Shown one piece after another: positions 24,596 to 32,012 of a stretch of 33,316 nt of DNA; positions within the stretch are counted from its first letter, which is position 1; each line of letters starts with the position of its first letter. The translations under genes and the position numbers were made by a program. The notes beneath the pieces are model-generated. The model was not told the DNA's origin. It did not search any database and saw only the letters and a program-made list of their open reading frames with translations. Source of the stretch: CAZJJY01 sp964546445 (lineage in GTDB: Bacteria > Patescibacteriota > Microgenomatia > PFEM01 > JAPLYW01); NCBI GenBank assembly GCA_964546445.1, contig CAZJJY010000003.1, positions 1-33,316 on the forward strand, in the 5' to 3' direction.

Positions 24596-25464
24596 ATACG
24601 AGTATTCCCTTTGTAAATTTTTGGTTTGAACCAATCGGGAGAAGGTTTTTTAGAAAAACCGCTTCTTTCTTCCTTAAGCTTCTTCTCTTTCTTTACTCTA
24701 TCAAAGGAAATTTCTCTTTCTTTAGGCTTTCTTCCTCCTGCTCTTAAACAAAAAGCAATCGCTTCAAATGTCGTTGGGGTCGATCTATCTAAAGAAAAAT
24801 CGTTTGTTCCTTGCTTAATCCCTGAGAGAAGATTACTAGCAATATCTTCATCTAAAGGAAGTTTTAAAGAATCTAAAAGAAGAGCTACGAACTCACTATA
24901 ACAAGACATTTGTGGATTGACTAAATTTAATTTTCCAAATTGTTTGTTTTGTGAATTAATATCAATATTAATAACATTGGCTTTATCAAAAAAGTCTTTA
25001 TTATCAAAATAAACTTTTCCTAAATCTTCTTTAGATTCTGCTCCTAAAACTAAAAATGTATCGATATTACTACCCGCATAGGAATAAACAATTTTTTCTT
25101 TAGGAAAAGGTGGATACCCTTCTTTAATTTGAACAACTAAATTAAGTATTCTATTTTCCTTATTTGATTCATCAATATTAGATCTAACTCTTTCAATTGA
25201 ATCATCAAGCTTAAGAGAAACGACTAAATCCTTACCAACTAATTTCTGTTTTACTTTGTTAACCCCCACCAAAGAAGAAAAATCAACTATCATTGGCAAA
25301 GAACAAACAATAGAAACTTTTTTACCTGAATTTTGTAACGATAGAAAGAGTGATAAAGCGGCGGCAACTTTATCTTTATTCAGTCTTTCAGGAAGAACAA
25401 TAGCCATATTCTGGGCAGAAACTAAAGCTTCCTGAAGCGGAGTAAAATCATAAAAGTCTTTCAT
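24592..25464 (-). CDS. Degenerate DHH/NrnA-like protein, probably without phosphoesterase activity
   Basis: A 290-aa protein in the place where an NrnA-type DHH phosphoesterase often follows infB. The fold can be followed: the N-terminal strand-helix ALVSAQNMAIVLPERLNKDK, then NVINIDINSQNKQFGKLNLV (163-182) where DHH proteins have a DHH motif followed by the nlv strand, and GIKQGTNDFSLDRSTPTTFE (215-234) where they have a TDTG-type motif. The metal-binding residues are missing at each: no NPDGD-type motif, DIN instead of DHH, and TND instead of TDTG. The C-terminal 45 residues are basic. A GAGG lies 7 nt before the ATG, a plausible ribosome-binding site. It starts 2 nt after infB. Function is unknown; nucleotide or RNA binding without catalysis is one option. 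Confidence 0.7.
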   Translation of the reverse strand: MKDFYDFTPLQEALVSAQNMAIVLPERLNKDKVAAALSLFLSLQNSGKKVSIVCSLPMIVDFSSLVGVNKVKQKLVGKDLVVSLKLDDSIERVRSNIDESNKENRILNLVVQIKEGYPPFPKEKIVYSYAGSNIDTFLVLGAESKEDLGKVYFDNKDFFDKANVINIDINSQNKQFGKLNLVNPQMSCYSEFVALLLDSLKLPLDEDIASNLLSGIKQGTNDFSLDRSTPTTFEAIAFCLRAGGRKPKEREISFDRVKKEKKLKEERSGFSKKPSPDWFKPKIYKGNTRI

Positions 25465-25466
25465 GA

Positions 25467-26954
25467 CTAAGCCTCAGATTTTCGATATGATACTAACACA
25501 TCACCAATTTTAAAGTCAAGCTCGGGTGAAAAGATAATACCAAACTCTTCCGATAAAACAACAGAGTTAGTATCTTCCTTTCCTTTCTTCATTGTTTTGA
25601 CTCTGACATCACCTAAAATTTCTTTTCCTCTCAAAAGATGAATTCTATCTCCTCTTTTAATTTCCCCTTCAATTACTTTACAACCAGCAACATTTTCTTT
25701 CATCTCAAAACGTTCTAAGATTTCAGCTCTACCTAAAATCTTCTCATCAATAGTCGGCTCAATAACTTTTAAAGCTTTCTTCTCTATATCTTCTAGCAAT
25801 TCATAAATAACATTGTAGGTAGTAATTTTTACTTTTTCTGTTTCGGCTAGCTTTTTTACTTTACCTGAAAGCTTGACATTAAAGGTTGATATTTCTGCCT
25901 TGCTCCCTTGAGCCAAAAGAACATCTGAATCATTGACTGCTCCTACTCCCGCTTTTAAAATCTGACAATTTTCAGGTAAATTATTTTTGATTGCTTCAAG
26001 AGTCCCAACAACATCAGCCTTTAAAATAATTTTTAATTTTTTAGTTTCTTCCCCTTCTTTAACCTCTTCAATTTTAAAAGATTGTTTTTTATCTTCTTCA
26101 ATCTCTTCCTTTTGAATTTTTGTCTTTTCTATTTTTTCTCCCACCAAAGGGACATCTTTAAAACCTAAGATCTCTACTGGCTGACTAACTAAAGCTTCTT
26201 TAACTTGATTGCCTCTTTCATCAAACATCGCCTTTATTTTCCCATAGATTTTACCGGCCTTAATTTTATCACCAATTTTTAAACTTCCATCACGAACTAA
26301 TATTGTCGCTAAAGGACCTTTACGATTATCTAATTTTGACTCCAAAACAACTGCTTTTAGGGGGTTAGAATTACTCCCCTTAAGATTCATCATTTCTCCT
26401 AAAAGAAGAATCATTTCTAATAAATCATTTACTCCTTTACCAGTTTTAGCTGAAGTAGGAATTAAAACAATTTTACCTCCATATTCTTCAATTAAAATTT
26501 CATTATCAACCAAATCTTTTTTTGCTCGATCAAGACTGATATCATTCAAATCAATCTTGTTTAAAGCAACCAGGTAATTTAATCCCGCTTCATTAATATA
26601 TTTTAAGCTTTCTCTAGTTTGAGGTTTAATACCTTCATTAGCCGCCACTACTAATAAGGCTAAATCGGCAATTTTTGCTCCTCTAGATCTCATTTCATTA
26701 AAAGCAGCGTGGCCGGGAGTATCTATGAAAGTAATCTCTTGTGAGGCTTTTCCTTCTTTTTCTTTCACCTTAACACGATAGGCAGCAATATGTTGAGTAA
26801 TCCCACCATGTTCTTTACGGGCTAAATCAATTTCTTTAATTTTGGAAAGAAGAGTTGTTTTACCGTGATCAATATGACCCAAAATAACGACAACCGGAGG
26901 ACGGTTTGGCAAGGAAGACTTTAAGGCTGGTTTGGTTGCTATTTTTTTCGTCAT
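25467..26954 (-). CDS. infB: Translation initiation factor IF-2, short form
   Basis: A GTPase that delivers initiator tRNA to the ribosome. The 495 aa begin almost directly with the G domain: G1 GHIDHGKT (26-33), G2 GGIT (50-53), G3 DTPGHAAF (78-85), G4 NKID (132-135) and a TSAKTGKG G5 loop. Domains II and III follow, then the C-terminal domain with EILERFEMKENVAGCKVIEG. The long N-terminal region of E. coli IF-2 (890 aa in total) is missing, leaving only about 20 residues, as in other reduced genomes. The usual G1 Val is Ile. It follows nusA in the conserved nusA-infB order, without the small genes often found between or after them (ylxR, rbfA). Confidence 0.97.
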   Translation of the reverse strand: MTKKIATKPALKSSLPNRPPVVVILGHIDHGKTTLLSKIKEIDLARKEHGGITQHIAAYRVKVKEKEGKASQEITFIDTPGHAAFNEMRSRGAKIADLALLVVAANEGIKPQTRESLKYINEAGLNYLVALNKIDLNDISLDRAKKDLVDNEILIEEYGGKIVLIPTSAKTGKGVNDLLEMILLLGEMMNLKGSNSNPLKAVVLESKLDNRKGPLATILVRDGSLKIGDKIKAGKIYGKIKAMFDERGNQVKEALVSQPVEILGFKDVPLVGEKIEKTKIQKEEIEEDKKQSFKIEEVKEGEETKKLKIILKADVVGTLEAIKNNLPENCQILKAGVGAVNDSDVLLAQGSKAEISTFNVKLSGKVKKLAETEKVKITTYNVIYELLEDIEKKALKVIEPTIDEKILGRAEILERFEMKENVAGCKVIEGEIKRGDRIHLLRGKEILGDVRVKTMKKGKEDTNSVVLSEEFGIIFSPELDFKIGDVLVSYRKSEA

Positions 26955-26981
26955 AATTATTTTGATCTACTAATTGATAGT

Positions 26982-28158
26982 TCATGCCAACTTACTCTTT
27001 TTTTTGGTCTTTTTTTCTTTAGTTTCTTTTTCCTCTTTTTTCGTTTTCTTCTCTTTTTTCTCTTCCTTNNNNNNNNNNNNNNNNNNNNNNNNNNNNNNNN
27101 NNNNNNNNNNNNNNNNNNNNNNNNNNNNNNNNNNNNNNNNNNNNNNNNNNNNNNNNNNNNNNNNNNNNTTTGGTATCTTTAGCTACTTTTTTACTTTTCT
27201 TTTCCTCATTAATATCAATTTTATAACCAGTTAGTTTAACGGCTAATCTTACATTTTGTCCATCTTTACCAATGGCTAAAGAAAGCTGATCATCAGGAGC
27301 AGTAACTAAAGCTGTGGCATTTTTTTCATTAATTTCAACTTTAATATTTTCAGCTGGAGACAAAGCAGAAACAATAAATTTCTTAATATCTTCACTGAAC
27401 TGGATAATATCTATTTTTTCCCCATTAAGTTCATTAATCACAGCTTGAACCCTAACTCCTTTTTGACCGACACAAGAACCGACAGGATCAACCCCAGCTT
27501 GAGTGGAAAAGACAGCTACCTTAGAACGCTGTCCTGCTTCTCTAGCAATCTCCTTTATTTGAACCACTCCAGAAGCTAATTCAGGAACCTCTCTTTTAAA
27601 AATCCCTTCAACCAAAGCCTTATCGGCTCTAGAAATAATTACTTGTTGGCTTTTACCAATATCTTCAATTCCTTTAATGTAAAAAGTAAGACGTTGCCCA
27701 ATTTTATAATTTTCTGCCATAACTTGTTCCGTTTTTAGTAAAAATGCTTCAGCACGATCGACATCAACAATAATATTGGGGCCATCAAAACGAATAATGC
27801 GGCCATTAACCAAACTCCCAATTCTCCCAGAATATTCTTCCAAAACAGAAGACTTTTCTGCTTCTCTGATTTTCTGAATTAAAACTTGTTTGGCTACTTG
27901 AGCGGCAATACGACCAAAATCCGGAGGAGTAACTTCTTTTCTGCCTTTACCTTTAACCAAAAAGATATGAGTTTCACCTGTCTCAGGTTTTATTTCTGCT
28001 TCATATTCAATCTCTTCATCTGTCCCAAAATCACGACGATAAGCGGCTAATAAAGCCTCTTTAATTGAATCTAAAACAACATCTAATTCGATGCCATGTT
28101 CAGCGCAAATCTGGTTTAGAGCTGATGCAAATTCTGTTCTTGCTTTAATTACTGCCAT
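26982..28158 (-). CDS. nusA: Transcription termination/antitermination protein NusA (interrupted by an assembly gap)
   Basis: NusA binds RNA polymerase and controls pausing and termination. Before the gap the protein shows the N-terminal polymerase-binding domain (1-105), an S1 domain (about 112-178), KH1 with VGSCVGQKGVRVQAV (226-240) and KH2 with IGKDGQNVRLAVKLTG (296-311), followed by a Lys/Glu tail. 100 Ns (27069-27168) then break the frame. If the Ns are taken literally the frame stops at 27019. In the frame expected if the true gap is a multiple of 3, the tail continues as Lys/Glu-rich sequence to LA and a TGA at 26982, which I prefer. rimP, the usual upstream partner, is absent. The gene has its own promoter and a terminator-like leader hairpin. 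Confidence 0.92.
27069..27168. other. Assembly gap of 100 Ns inside the nusA 3' end
   Basis: Exactly 100 Ns, a common placeholder length for a gap of unknown size. Both flanks encode lysine/glutamate-rich low-complexity sequence, so the gap probably covers a repetitive K/E-coding stretch that the assembler could not resolve. Confidence 0.97.
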
Positions 28159-28169
28159 ATTTATCTAAA

Positions 28170-28189
28170 AAGGTGGGTAACCCCACCTT
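28170..28189 (-). terminator. Terminator-like hairpin in the nusA leader
   Basis: On the minus strand AAGGTGGG pairs perfectly with CCCACCTT (8 bp, 4-nt loop) and is followed by a short T-run. It lies about 20 nt downstream of the predicted start site and 11 nt before the nusA ATG. Since it sits between a promoter and its gene it may act as an attenuator. Because NusA itself modulates intrinsic termination, autoregulation is a natural but untested inference. Confidence 0.65.
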
Positions 28190-28214
28190 AACAAAATAAC
28201 TATCTTAATAAGTG

Positions 28215-28243
28215 ATTCTAGCAGGAAGGGGTAAAAAAGTCAA
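28215..28243 (-). promoter_or_regulatory. Promoter of the nusA-infB operon
   Basis: On the minus strand TTGACT (28238-28243, 5 of 6) is followed by a 17-bp spacer and TAGAAT (28215-28220, 5 of 6). The predicted start near 28208 gives a leader of about 50 nt carrying the hairpin at 28170-28189. It lies in the 109-nt gap after the ATP-grasp pair. Confidence 0.7.
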
Positions 28244-28267
28244 TCAAAATTAAGTTCTTTTTTTGAA

Positions 28268-29146
28268 TTATAGACTTTCAAAATATTTTATTATCTCTAA
28301 GGCTACATTTAAATTTGTATATTTTTCTAAACCTAAAAATTGAGGGCCTGGGTTTGTCTCTAAAATATAGGGCTTATTTGTTTCAGCATGAAGCATTATA
28401 TCTACCCCAGCAATTTCAGTTCTTGTTATTTTTGAAATTTTTTCAGCAATTTCTTGTACAAAAAGATTCTTACTTAAATCATAAGATTCACCTGCTCCAC
28501 CTTGACTAATATTACTACGAAAATCTCCTTTTGCTGGAGTTCTCTTCATCGCTCCAATTGCTTTATAGCCAATGGTAAAAACTCTTATATCCCCATCATT
28601 AGGGATAAATTCGCGAATAACAAATGCAGGTGTTTCTTCTTTATTTTCATTAACAATCTTCTTTATTTCTTCGATACTCTCAACTTTATAAACTCCTTGC
28701 CCTTTCTTCCCAAGGCTACTTTTAATTATCACCGGATAGCTAAAGCCTTTCATAACGTCATCAACAACCTTTGATTTAAAAACAACCGCCGATTTAGGAA
28801 AAAGAAGATTATTTTCTGACTGTTTTAGATAATCAACAACCGGAGAATGTGCATAAAAATAAGCAGGATCTATTACTTTATAATTTATTATTTTTGTTCC
28901 CTTTGTTTTATGTAGAAAATAAGCTACTGTTGTCCATTCCCATCTTTTTTTACCAGTTGCCCAAAGGTAAATAAGATCATGGTCTATTGGCTTTCCCTTA
29001 AGAGTTGGTTCAAATTTTCCAGAGTCTGAATTTATAATCAAATCAGAAGGATAAACACCTTCAAGGATATGCCCTCTTTTCTCAGCTTCTTGACGAAGTC
29101 TATTGACCTGCTCATTCTTAACTAATCCGACAATCAATATTTTCAT
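28268..29146 (-). CDS. RimK-like ATP-grasp ligase (second of pair)
   Basis: An ATP-grasp enzyme of 292 aa, related to RimK, which adds glutamates to the C-terminus of ribosomal protein S6. Its features are an N-terminal pre-ATP-grasp domain (MKILIVGLV), the nucleotide-binding lysine strand YPVIIKSSLGKKGQGVYKV, REFIPNDGDIRVFTIG, the RimK signature KGDFRSNISQGGAGE, and metal-binding AGVDIMLHAETNKPYILETN followed by LGLEKYTNLN. The amino-acid substrate and acceptor cannot be read from sequence. It overlaps the upstream ATP-grasp gene by 4 nt (ATGA), so the two products are made together. Glutathione- or lysine-biosynthesis-type ATP-grasps are alternatives, but the GDFRSN motif favours RimK. Confidence 0.85.
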   Translation of the reverse strand: MKILIVGLVKNEQVNRLRQEAEKRGHILEGVYPSDLIINSDSGKFEPTLKGKPIDHDLIYLWATGKKRWEWTTVAYFLHKTKGTKIINYKVIDPAYFYAHSPVVDYLKQSENNLLFPKSAVVFKSKVVDDVMKGFSYPVIIKSSLGKKGQGVYKVESIEEIKKIVNENKEETPAFVIREFIPNDGDIRVFTIGYKAIGAMKRTPAKGDFRSNISQGGAGESYDLSKNLFVQEIAEKISKITRTEIAGVDIMLHAETNKPYILETNPGPQFLGLEKYTNLNVALEIIKYFESL

Positions 29147-30015
29147 TTAGCCTCCTTTATGGTATGCTCAACAAAAAGTTTACCAATATTCTTATTTGTT
29201 GCTTTCTCCATTCCCACAAAACCGGCAATATGATTTACTTCTAAAACATACCGATTATCATCTTTATCTATCAAGATATCAACTCCACCAACAGTCATAT
29301 TAACAACATGAAGAGCATCTAAGGCAAGCTTTTTACCTTCTTCATCTAAATCGAAAAGCTCGACACTTCCACCACGACTAAAATTAGCCCGAAAATCACC
29401 TTCCCTAGGGATACGTTTCATCGTAAAAATGTTATCACCAATAATTAAGACTCTTAAATCATGAACATAAGGAATAAACTCTTGCAAAAGATAATTTTGG
29501 GCTTTTTTATCTTCTAATCCAATATCTTTTATTATTCTTTCTAATTCTTCCTTATTATTAATCTTAAAAATATTTGCGCCTTTTCCCATTCTTGATGATT
29601 TAATAATAAGAGGAAAACCAATTTTTTCAGATAAAGTATAATAATCATCTATATTTCTAGTAAAAGCGGTATCAGGAACTGGTATTTTGGCCAAAGACAA
29701 TTTAATCATATCGGTTGTTTTACTAATTGAATATTTATGGTTTAAAAAATTATTATCAAAAACCTTAATCCCTTTTTTCCTAAGATCATAAATAAGAGTA
29801 CAAATTGCTTTTAAAGAGATAAATATTCCTCTGACTATAACCATGTCAGTTTTAAGATCGGTTATCTTTTTTAATACCAAACTTGAATTTGATATTAGAA
29901 AATTAAAATCACTTAAATCAACCAATTGAAATTCATGACCGAAGTTTTTGACCTCTTCTTCGATTCTTTTGTTCTCTATCAATTCTGGTAATGTCGTAAT
30001 TAAAGCTATTTTCAT
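29143..30015 (-). CDS. RimK-like ATP-grasp ligase (first of pair)
   Basis: A 290-aa paralogue of the downstream ligase. It has the same layout: MKIALITTLPELIENKRI at the N-terminus, FPLIIKSSRMGKGANIF, LQEFIPYVHDLRVLIIGDN, EGDFRANFSRGGSVELFD, and GGVDILIDKDDNRYVLEVNH followed by VGMEKATNKNIG. The two share the core motifs but differ clearly in their N-terminal domains, consistent with distinct substrates. A TATGAT -10-like hexamer lies about 25 nt before the ATG, but I see no good -35. The acceptor is unknown; as both genes lie next to the nusA operon, a translation target such as a ribosomal protein is possible but unsupported. Confidence 0.83.
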   Translation of the reverse strand: MKIALITTLPELIENKRIEEEVKNFGHEFQLVDLSDFNFLISNSSLVLKKITDLKTDMVIVRGIFISLKAICTLIYDLRKKGIKVFDNNFLNHKYSISKTTDMIKLSLAKIPVPDTAFTRNIDDYYTLSEKIGFPLIIKSSRMGKGANIFKINNKEELERIIKDIGLEDKKAQNYLLQEFIPYVHDLRVLIIGDNIFTMKRIPREGDFRANFSRGGSVELFDLDEEGKKLALDALHVVNMTVGGVDILIDKDDNRYVLEVNHIAGFVGMEKATNKNIGKLFVEHTIKEAK

Positions 30016-30071
30016 ACAAACAATACTCTTATCTTATCATAAATGAATTAGAAGAAAATAAAAAAGGCCAC

Positions 30072-30101
30072 CCAATAATAAAAGTCATTGCAATTTATTG
30101 G
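30072..30101 (-). terminator. Weak terminator candidate after the helicase gene
   Basis: In the 131-nt gap between the helicase and the ATP-grasp genes, an inverted repeat CCAATAA/TTATTGG (30072-30078 and 30095-30101) could form a 7-bp AT-rich stem. On the minus strand it is followed by GTGGCC and a run of six Ts. The long loop and the interposed GTGGCC make it a poor match to a standard intrinsic terminator. Confidence 0.3.
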
Positions 30102-30146
30102 AAAAAGAATTTGAAAAATTAAAATTTAGAAGTTCGTAAATTATAT

Positions 30147-31358
30147 TTAATCAACAAAAGTTAGGGCTACACCCTTCTTGCCCATTCTTCCTGTTCGACC
30201 TATTCGATGAACATAATCATCATATGTCCCTGGAACGTCATAGTTAATAACATGGGTTACATTATCTATATCAAGTCCTCTTGAAGCCACATCTGTTGCC
30301 AATAAAACCTGAACTTCATTATTCTTTAACATTTTTAAAGCTCTTAGCCTTTGTCCTTGGGTCTTATTACCATGAATTGACGTCGCCTTAAAACCTCTCT
30401 GCGTTAAACCTACTTCAAGCTTATTCACTCCCCATTTGGTTCGACCAAAAACCAAAACTTTTCTAAATTCCTCTTTAATTAATAGTTCGTGAAGAACTTC
30501 AAGTTTATTTTTACCTTGTATTCGGATTATATCTTGATCAACATTTTGAGGAGTTGCCCCAGTTTTTACCGATATCATAACTGGATTAGTTAAAAAACTT
30601 TGCATTACTGTCTCTATTTCTTTTGGCAGCGTTGCCGAAAAGAACAAAGATTGACGATTCTTTGGTAAAAAAGAAATAATATGTCGAATATCATGAAGAA
30701 AACCCATATCTAACATACGATCAACCTCATCTAGAACCACATTTCCGTATTGATCTAATTTCAAAATTCGTCTTCCTTCTAAATCCTTTATTCTTCCGGG
30801 TGTTCCAATGACAAAATTAGGTCGACGTGATAATTCTCGTGTTTGGACATTTAATGAAGCGCCCCCAATACATAATGTTGAAAAAATACCCATACCTGAA
30901 CTAAACAATTTAAATTCATCTTGAATCTGTACAGCCAATTCACGAGTAGGGGTCACGATCAAAACCTTTTGGTTTCGATCTCTTGAAACCTTCATAATCA
31001 AAGGCAATAAAAAAGCTGCCGTTTTTCCGGTTCCTGTGTTAGCAATACCAACTAGATCTTTTCCTTCTAATATAGGAATAATTGCTTTATCTTGAATTGC
31101 AGTTGGCTTGTCAAAACCACGTGCCAGAATATTATTTTTTACAGTTTCATTTAAAGAAAAATCTGAAAAACTGTTCACCGACACATATGGTATTTCGACA
31201 ACATCAACGGCCTTTCTAACAAACATAAGGGGATTCAAAGAAGCACCTCTATTTTGGTATCGACCTTGATTTCCTGATCTATTTGGTCGGTATCGACCAG
31301 ATGATCTATTATTTTGCCCGTGAAAACCACGGGAACGACCATGTTTAAAATTCCTCAT
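30147..31358 (-). CDS. DEAD-box family RNA helicase (DEVD variant, RhlE/CsdA-like)
   Basis: An ATP-dependent RNA helicase of 403 aa, expected to unwind structured RNA in ribosome assembly, decay or cold adaptation. Motifs run in order: Q motif GFDKPTAIQ (81-89), motif I ANTGTGKT (106-113), Ia PTRELAVQ, GG, Ib TPGR, motif II DEVD (210-213) instead of DEAD, motif III SAT (241-243), ATDVASRGLDI and motif VI HRIGRTGRMG close to the end. The first 40 residues are a basic Arg/Gly/Asn-rich tail, the kind of RNA-binding extension usually found at the C-terminus of such helicases; here the C-terminus stops straight after the core. It has a perfect consensus promoter and a leader of about 120 nt. Confidence 0.95.
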   Translation of the reverse strand: MRNFKHGRSRGFHGQNNRSSGRYRPNRSGNQGRYQNRGASLNPLMFVRKAVDVVEIPYVSVNSFSDFSLNETVKNNILARGFDKPTAIQDKAIIPILEGKDLVGIANTGTGKTAAFLLPLIMKVSRDRNQKVLIVTPTRELAVQIQDEFKLFSSGMGIFSTLCIGGASLNVQTRELSRRPNFVIGTPGRIKDLEGRRILKLDQYGNVVLDEVDRMLDMGFLHDIRHIISFLPKNRQSLFFSATLPKEIETVMQSFLTNPVMISVKTGATPQNVDQDIIRIQGKNKLEVLHELLIKEEFRKVLVFGRTKWGVNKLEVGLTQRGFKATSIHGNKTQGQRLRALKMLKNNEVQVLLATDVASRGLDIDNVTHVINYDVPGTYDDYVHRIGRTGRMGKKGVALTFVD

Positions 31359-31480
31359 TTTTTTATGGTGATGGCTTTTAAAAAGGGAGACGATTCAAAA
31401 AAAGGGGAAGATACGGATATCTAAACCAAATAAACCGACTCAAATCAATATTAACTACTGATCAATATTTAAAGCTAACA
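31359..31480 (-). promoter_or_regulatory. Long 5' leader of the RNA helicase gene
   Basis: About 120 nt of untranslated leader are predicted between the transcription start near 31480 and the helicase ATG at 31358. It contains a direct repeat AATATTGAT twice within about 25 nt, a small stem AGATA/TATCT followed after CCCC by a run of eight Ts, and no Shine-Dalgarno site. Long structured leaders are known on cold-shock helicase genes such as E. coli csdA/deaD. A similar temperature or autoregulatory role here is inference. Confidence 0.5.
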
Positions 31481-31486
31481 AAAAGA

Positions 31487-31515
31487 ATTATAACACAACT
31501 AAAAACCATTGTCAA
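31487..31515 (-). promoter_or_regulatory. Perfect consensus sigma-70 promoter of the helicase gene
   Basis: On the minus strand TTGACA (31510-31515), a 17-bp spacer and TATAAT (31487-31492): all 12 consensus positions with the ideal spacing. This is the strongest promoter in the window. The rest of the 31359-31623 gap holds the leader and otherwise nothing I recognise. Confidence 0.85.
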
Positions 31516-31623
31516 ACTATAGGATTACTATGTTCCCCATTTATAGACAACGCCCAAGCTAAATTAAAAGTTCAACAAAGGGTTTCAATAAGTTTTTATC
31601 GTTCTATTTATTCTTCCTTAACC

Positions 31624-31908
31624 TTAACCTCTTTCTCCTTTATTTTGCATGTAACAATCTCTGCAGTAAACTGGTCTATCTCCACTTGGCTTAAAAGGAA
31701 CTTCAGTTTGTTTTCCACAATTAGAACATTTTACACTATAAAGCTGGCGACCTTGTTGATCGGTTCCTGCTGGAGTAGCTGCATCATCTGTTGAAGCAGC
31801 CGCACTACTATCAGATTCTTCAACTTTTGGTTCTTCAGTTGGTTTTACATCAACTGGTTTATCTTCAACTTTTGGTTCTTCAACCAATGTTTTATCTTTA
31901 TCTGTCAT
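31624..31908 (-). CDS. CxxC-x17-CxxC zinc-binding domain protein
   Basis: A 94-aa protein with an acidic, low-complexity N-terminal half (Pro/Glu/Val-rich, with EEPKVE twice, then Ser/Ala/Thr/Asp-rich) and a compact C-terminal zinc domain VKCSNCGKQTEVPFKP to YCRDC. Its four cysteines (C61, C64, C82, C85) have exactly 17 residues between the pairs. This CxxC-x17-CxxC domain is common in CPR and other bacteria and its function is not established. Its start is well marked by the best Shine-Dalgarno site in the window. It lies just upstream of the helicase, which has its own promoter; a shared RNA-related role is only suggested by position. Confidence 0.85.
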   Translation of the reverse strand: MTDKDKTLVEEPKVEDKPVDVKPTEEPKVEESDSSAAASTDDAATPAGTDQQGRQLYSVKCSNCGKQTEVPFKPSGDRPVYCRDCYMQNKGERG

Positions 31909-31917
31909 TAATAAATA

Positions 31918-31924
31918 CCTCCTT
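31918..31924 (-). promoter_or_regulatory. Strong Shine-Dalgarno site of the CxxC protein gene
   Basis: AAGGAGG on the minus strand, 9 nt before the ATG at 31908. It is the only near-perfect Shine-Dalgarno sequence I see, in contrast to most genes here, whose starts follow A/T-rich sequence. Confidence 0.8.
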
Positions 31925-31954
31925 CCTTTCTCTTATACTATCATAAATAGAAAA

Positions 31955-31988
31955 TTCATAAAACAGGGATTCTATATTAATTTCCTCG
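31955..31988 (-). repeat. Imperfect copy 1 of a terminator-like repeat
   Basis: This stretch resembles 32645-32680 over about 35 nt, sharing the core CCCTGTTTT on the minus strand and a following TA(T/G)ATT-like block on the plus strand. The two copies flank the methyltransferase gene in the same orientation. In this copy the stem has decayed (AGG against CCT), so it probably terminates poorly. Confidence 0.4.
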
Positions 31989-32001
31989 CCCGATGGGACG
32001 A
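31986..32001 (-). terminator. Hairpin just after the methyltransferase stop
   Basis: On the minus strand the 16 bases starting TCGTCCC form a 6-bp stem (one G-U pair) with a 4-nt loop, about 12 nt after the methyltransferase stop codon. No T-run follows on this strand, so it is more likely a 3'-end stabiliser or a weak terminator than a strong one. Confidence 0.4.
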
Positions 32002-32012
32002 TTTTCGAACTT

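Noticed and set aside
26974..27234. Plus-strand open frame across the N gap
   Set aside because: It is the antisense of the lysine-rich nusA tail, made of Phe/Ser/Leu runs, and depends on Ns being read through.
31986..32010. tRNA-like T-loop (TTCGAAC / GTTCGAAA) near the methyltransferase end
   Set aside because: No matching T-stem, anticodon arm or acceptor stem can be built around it on either strand.
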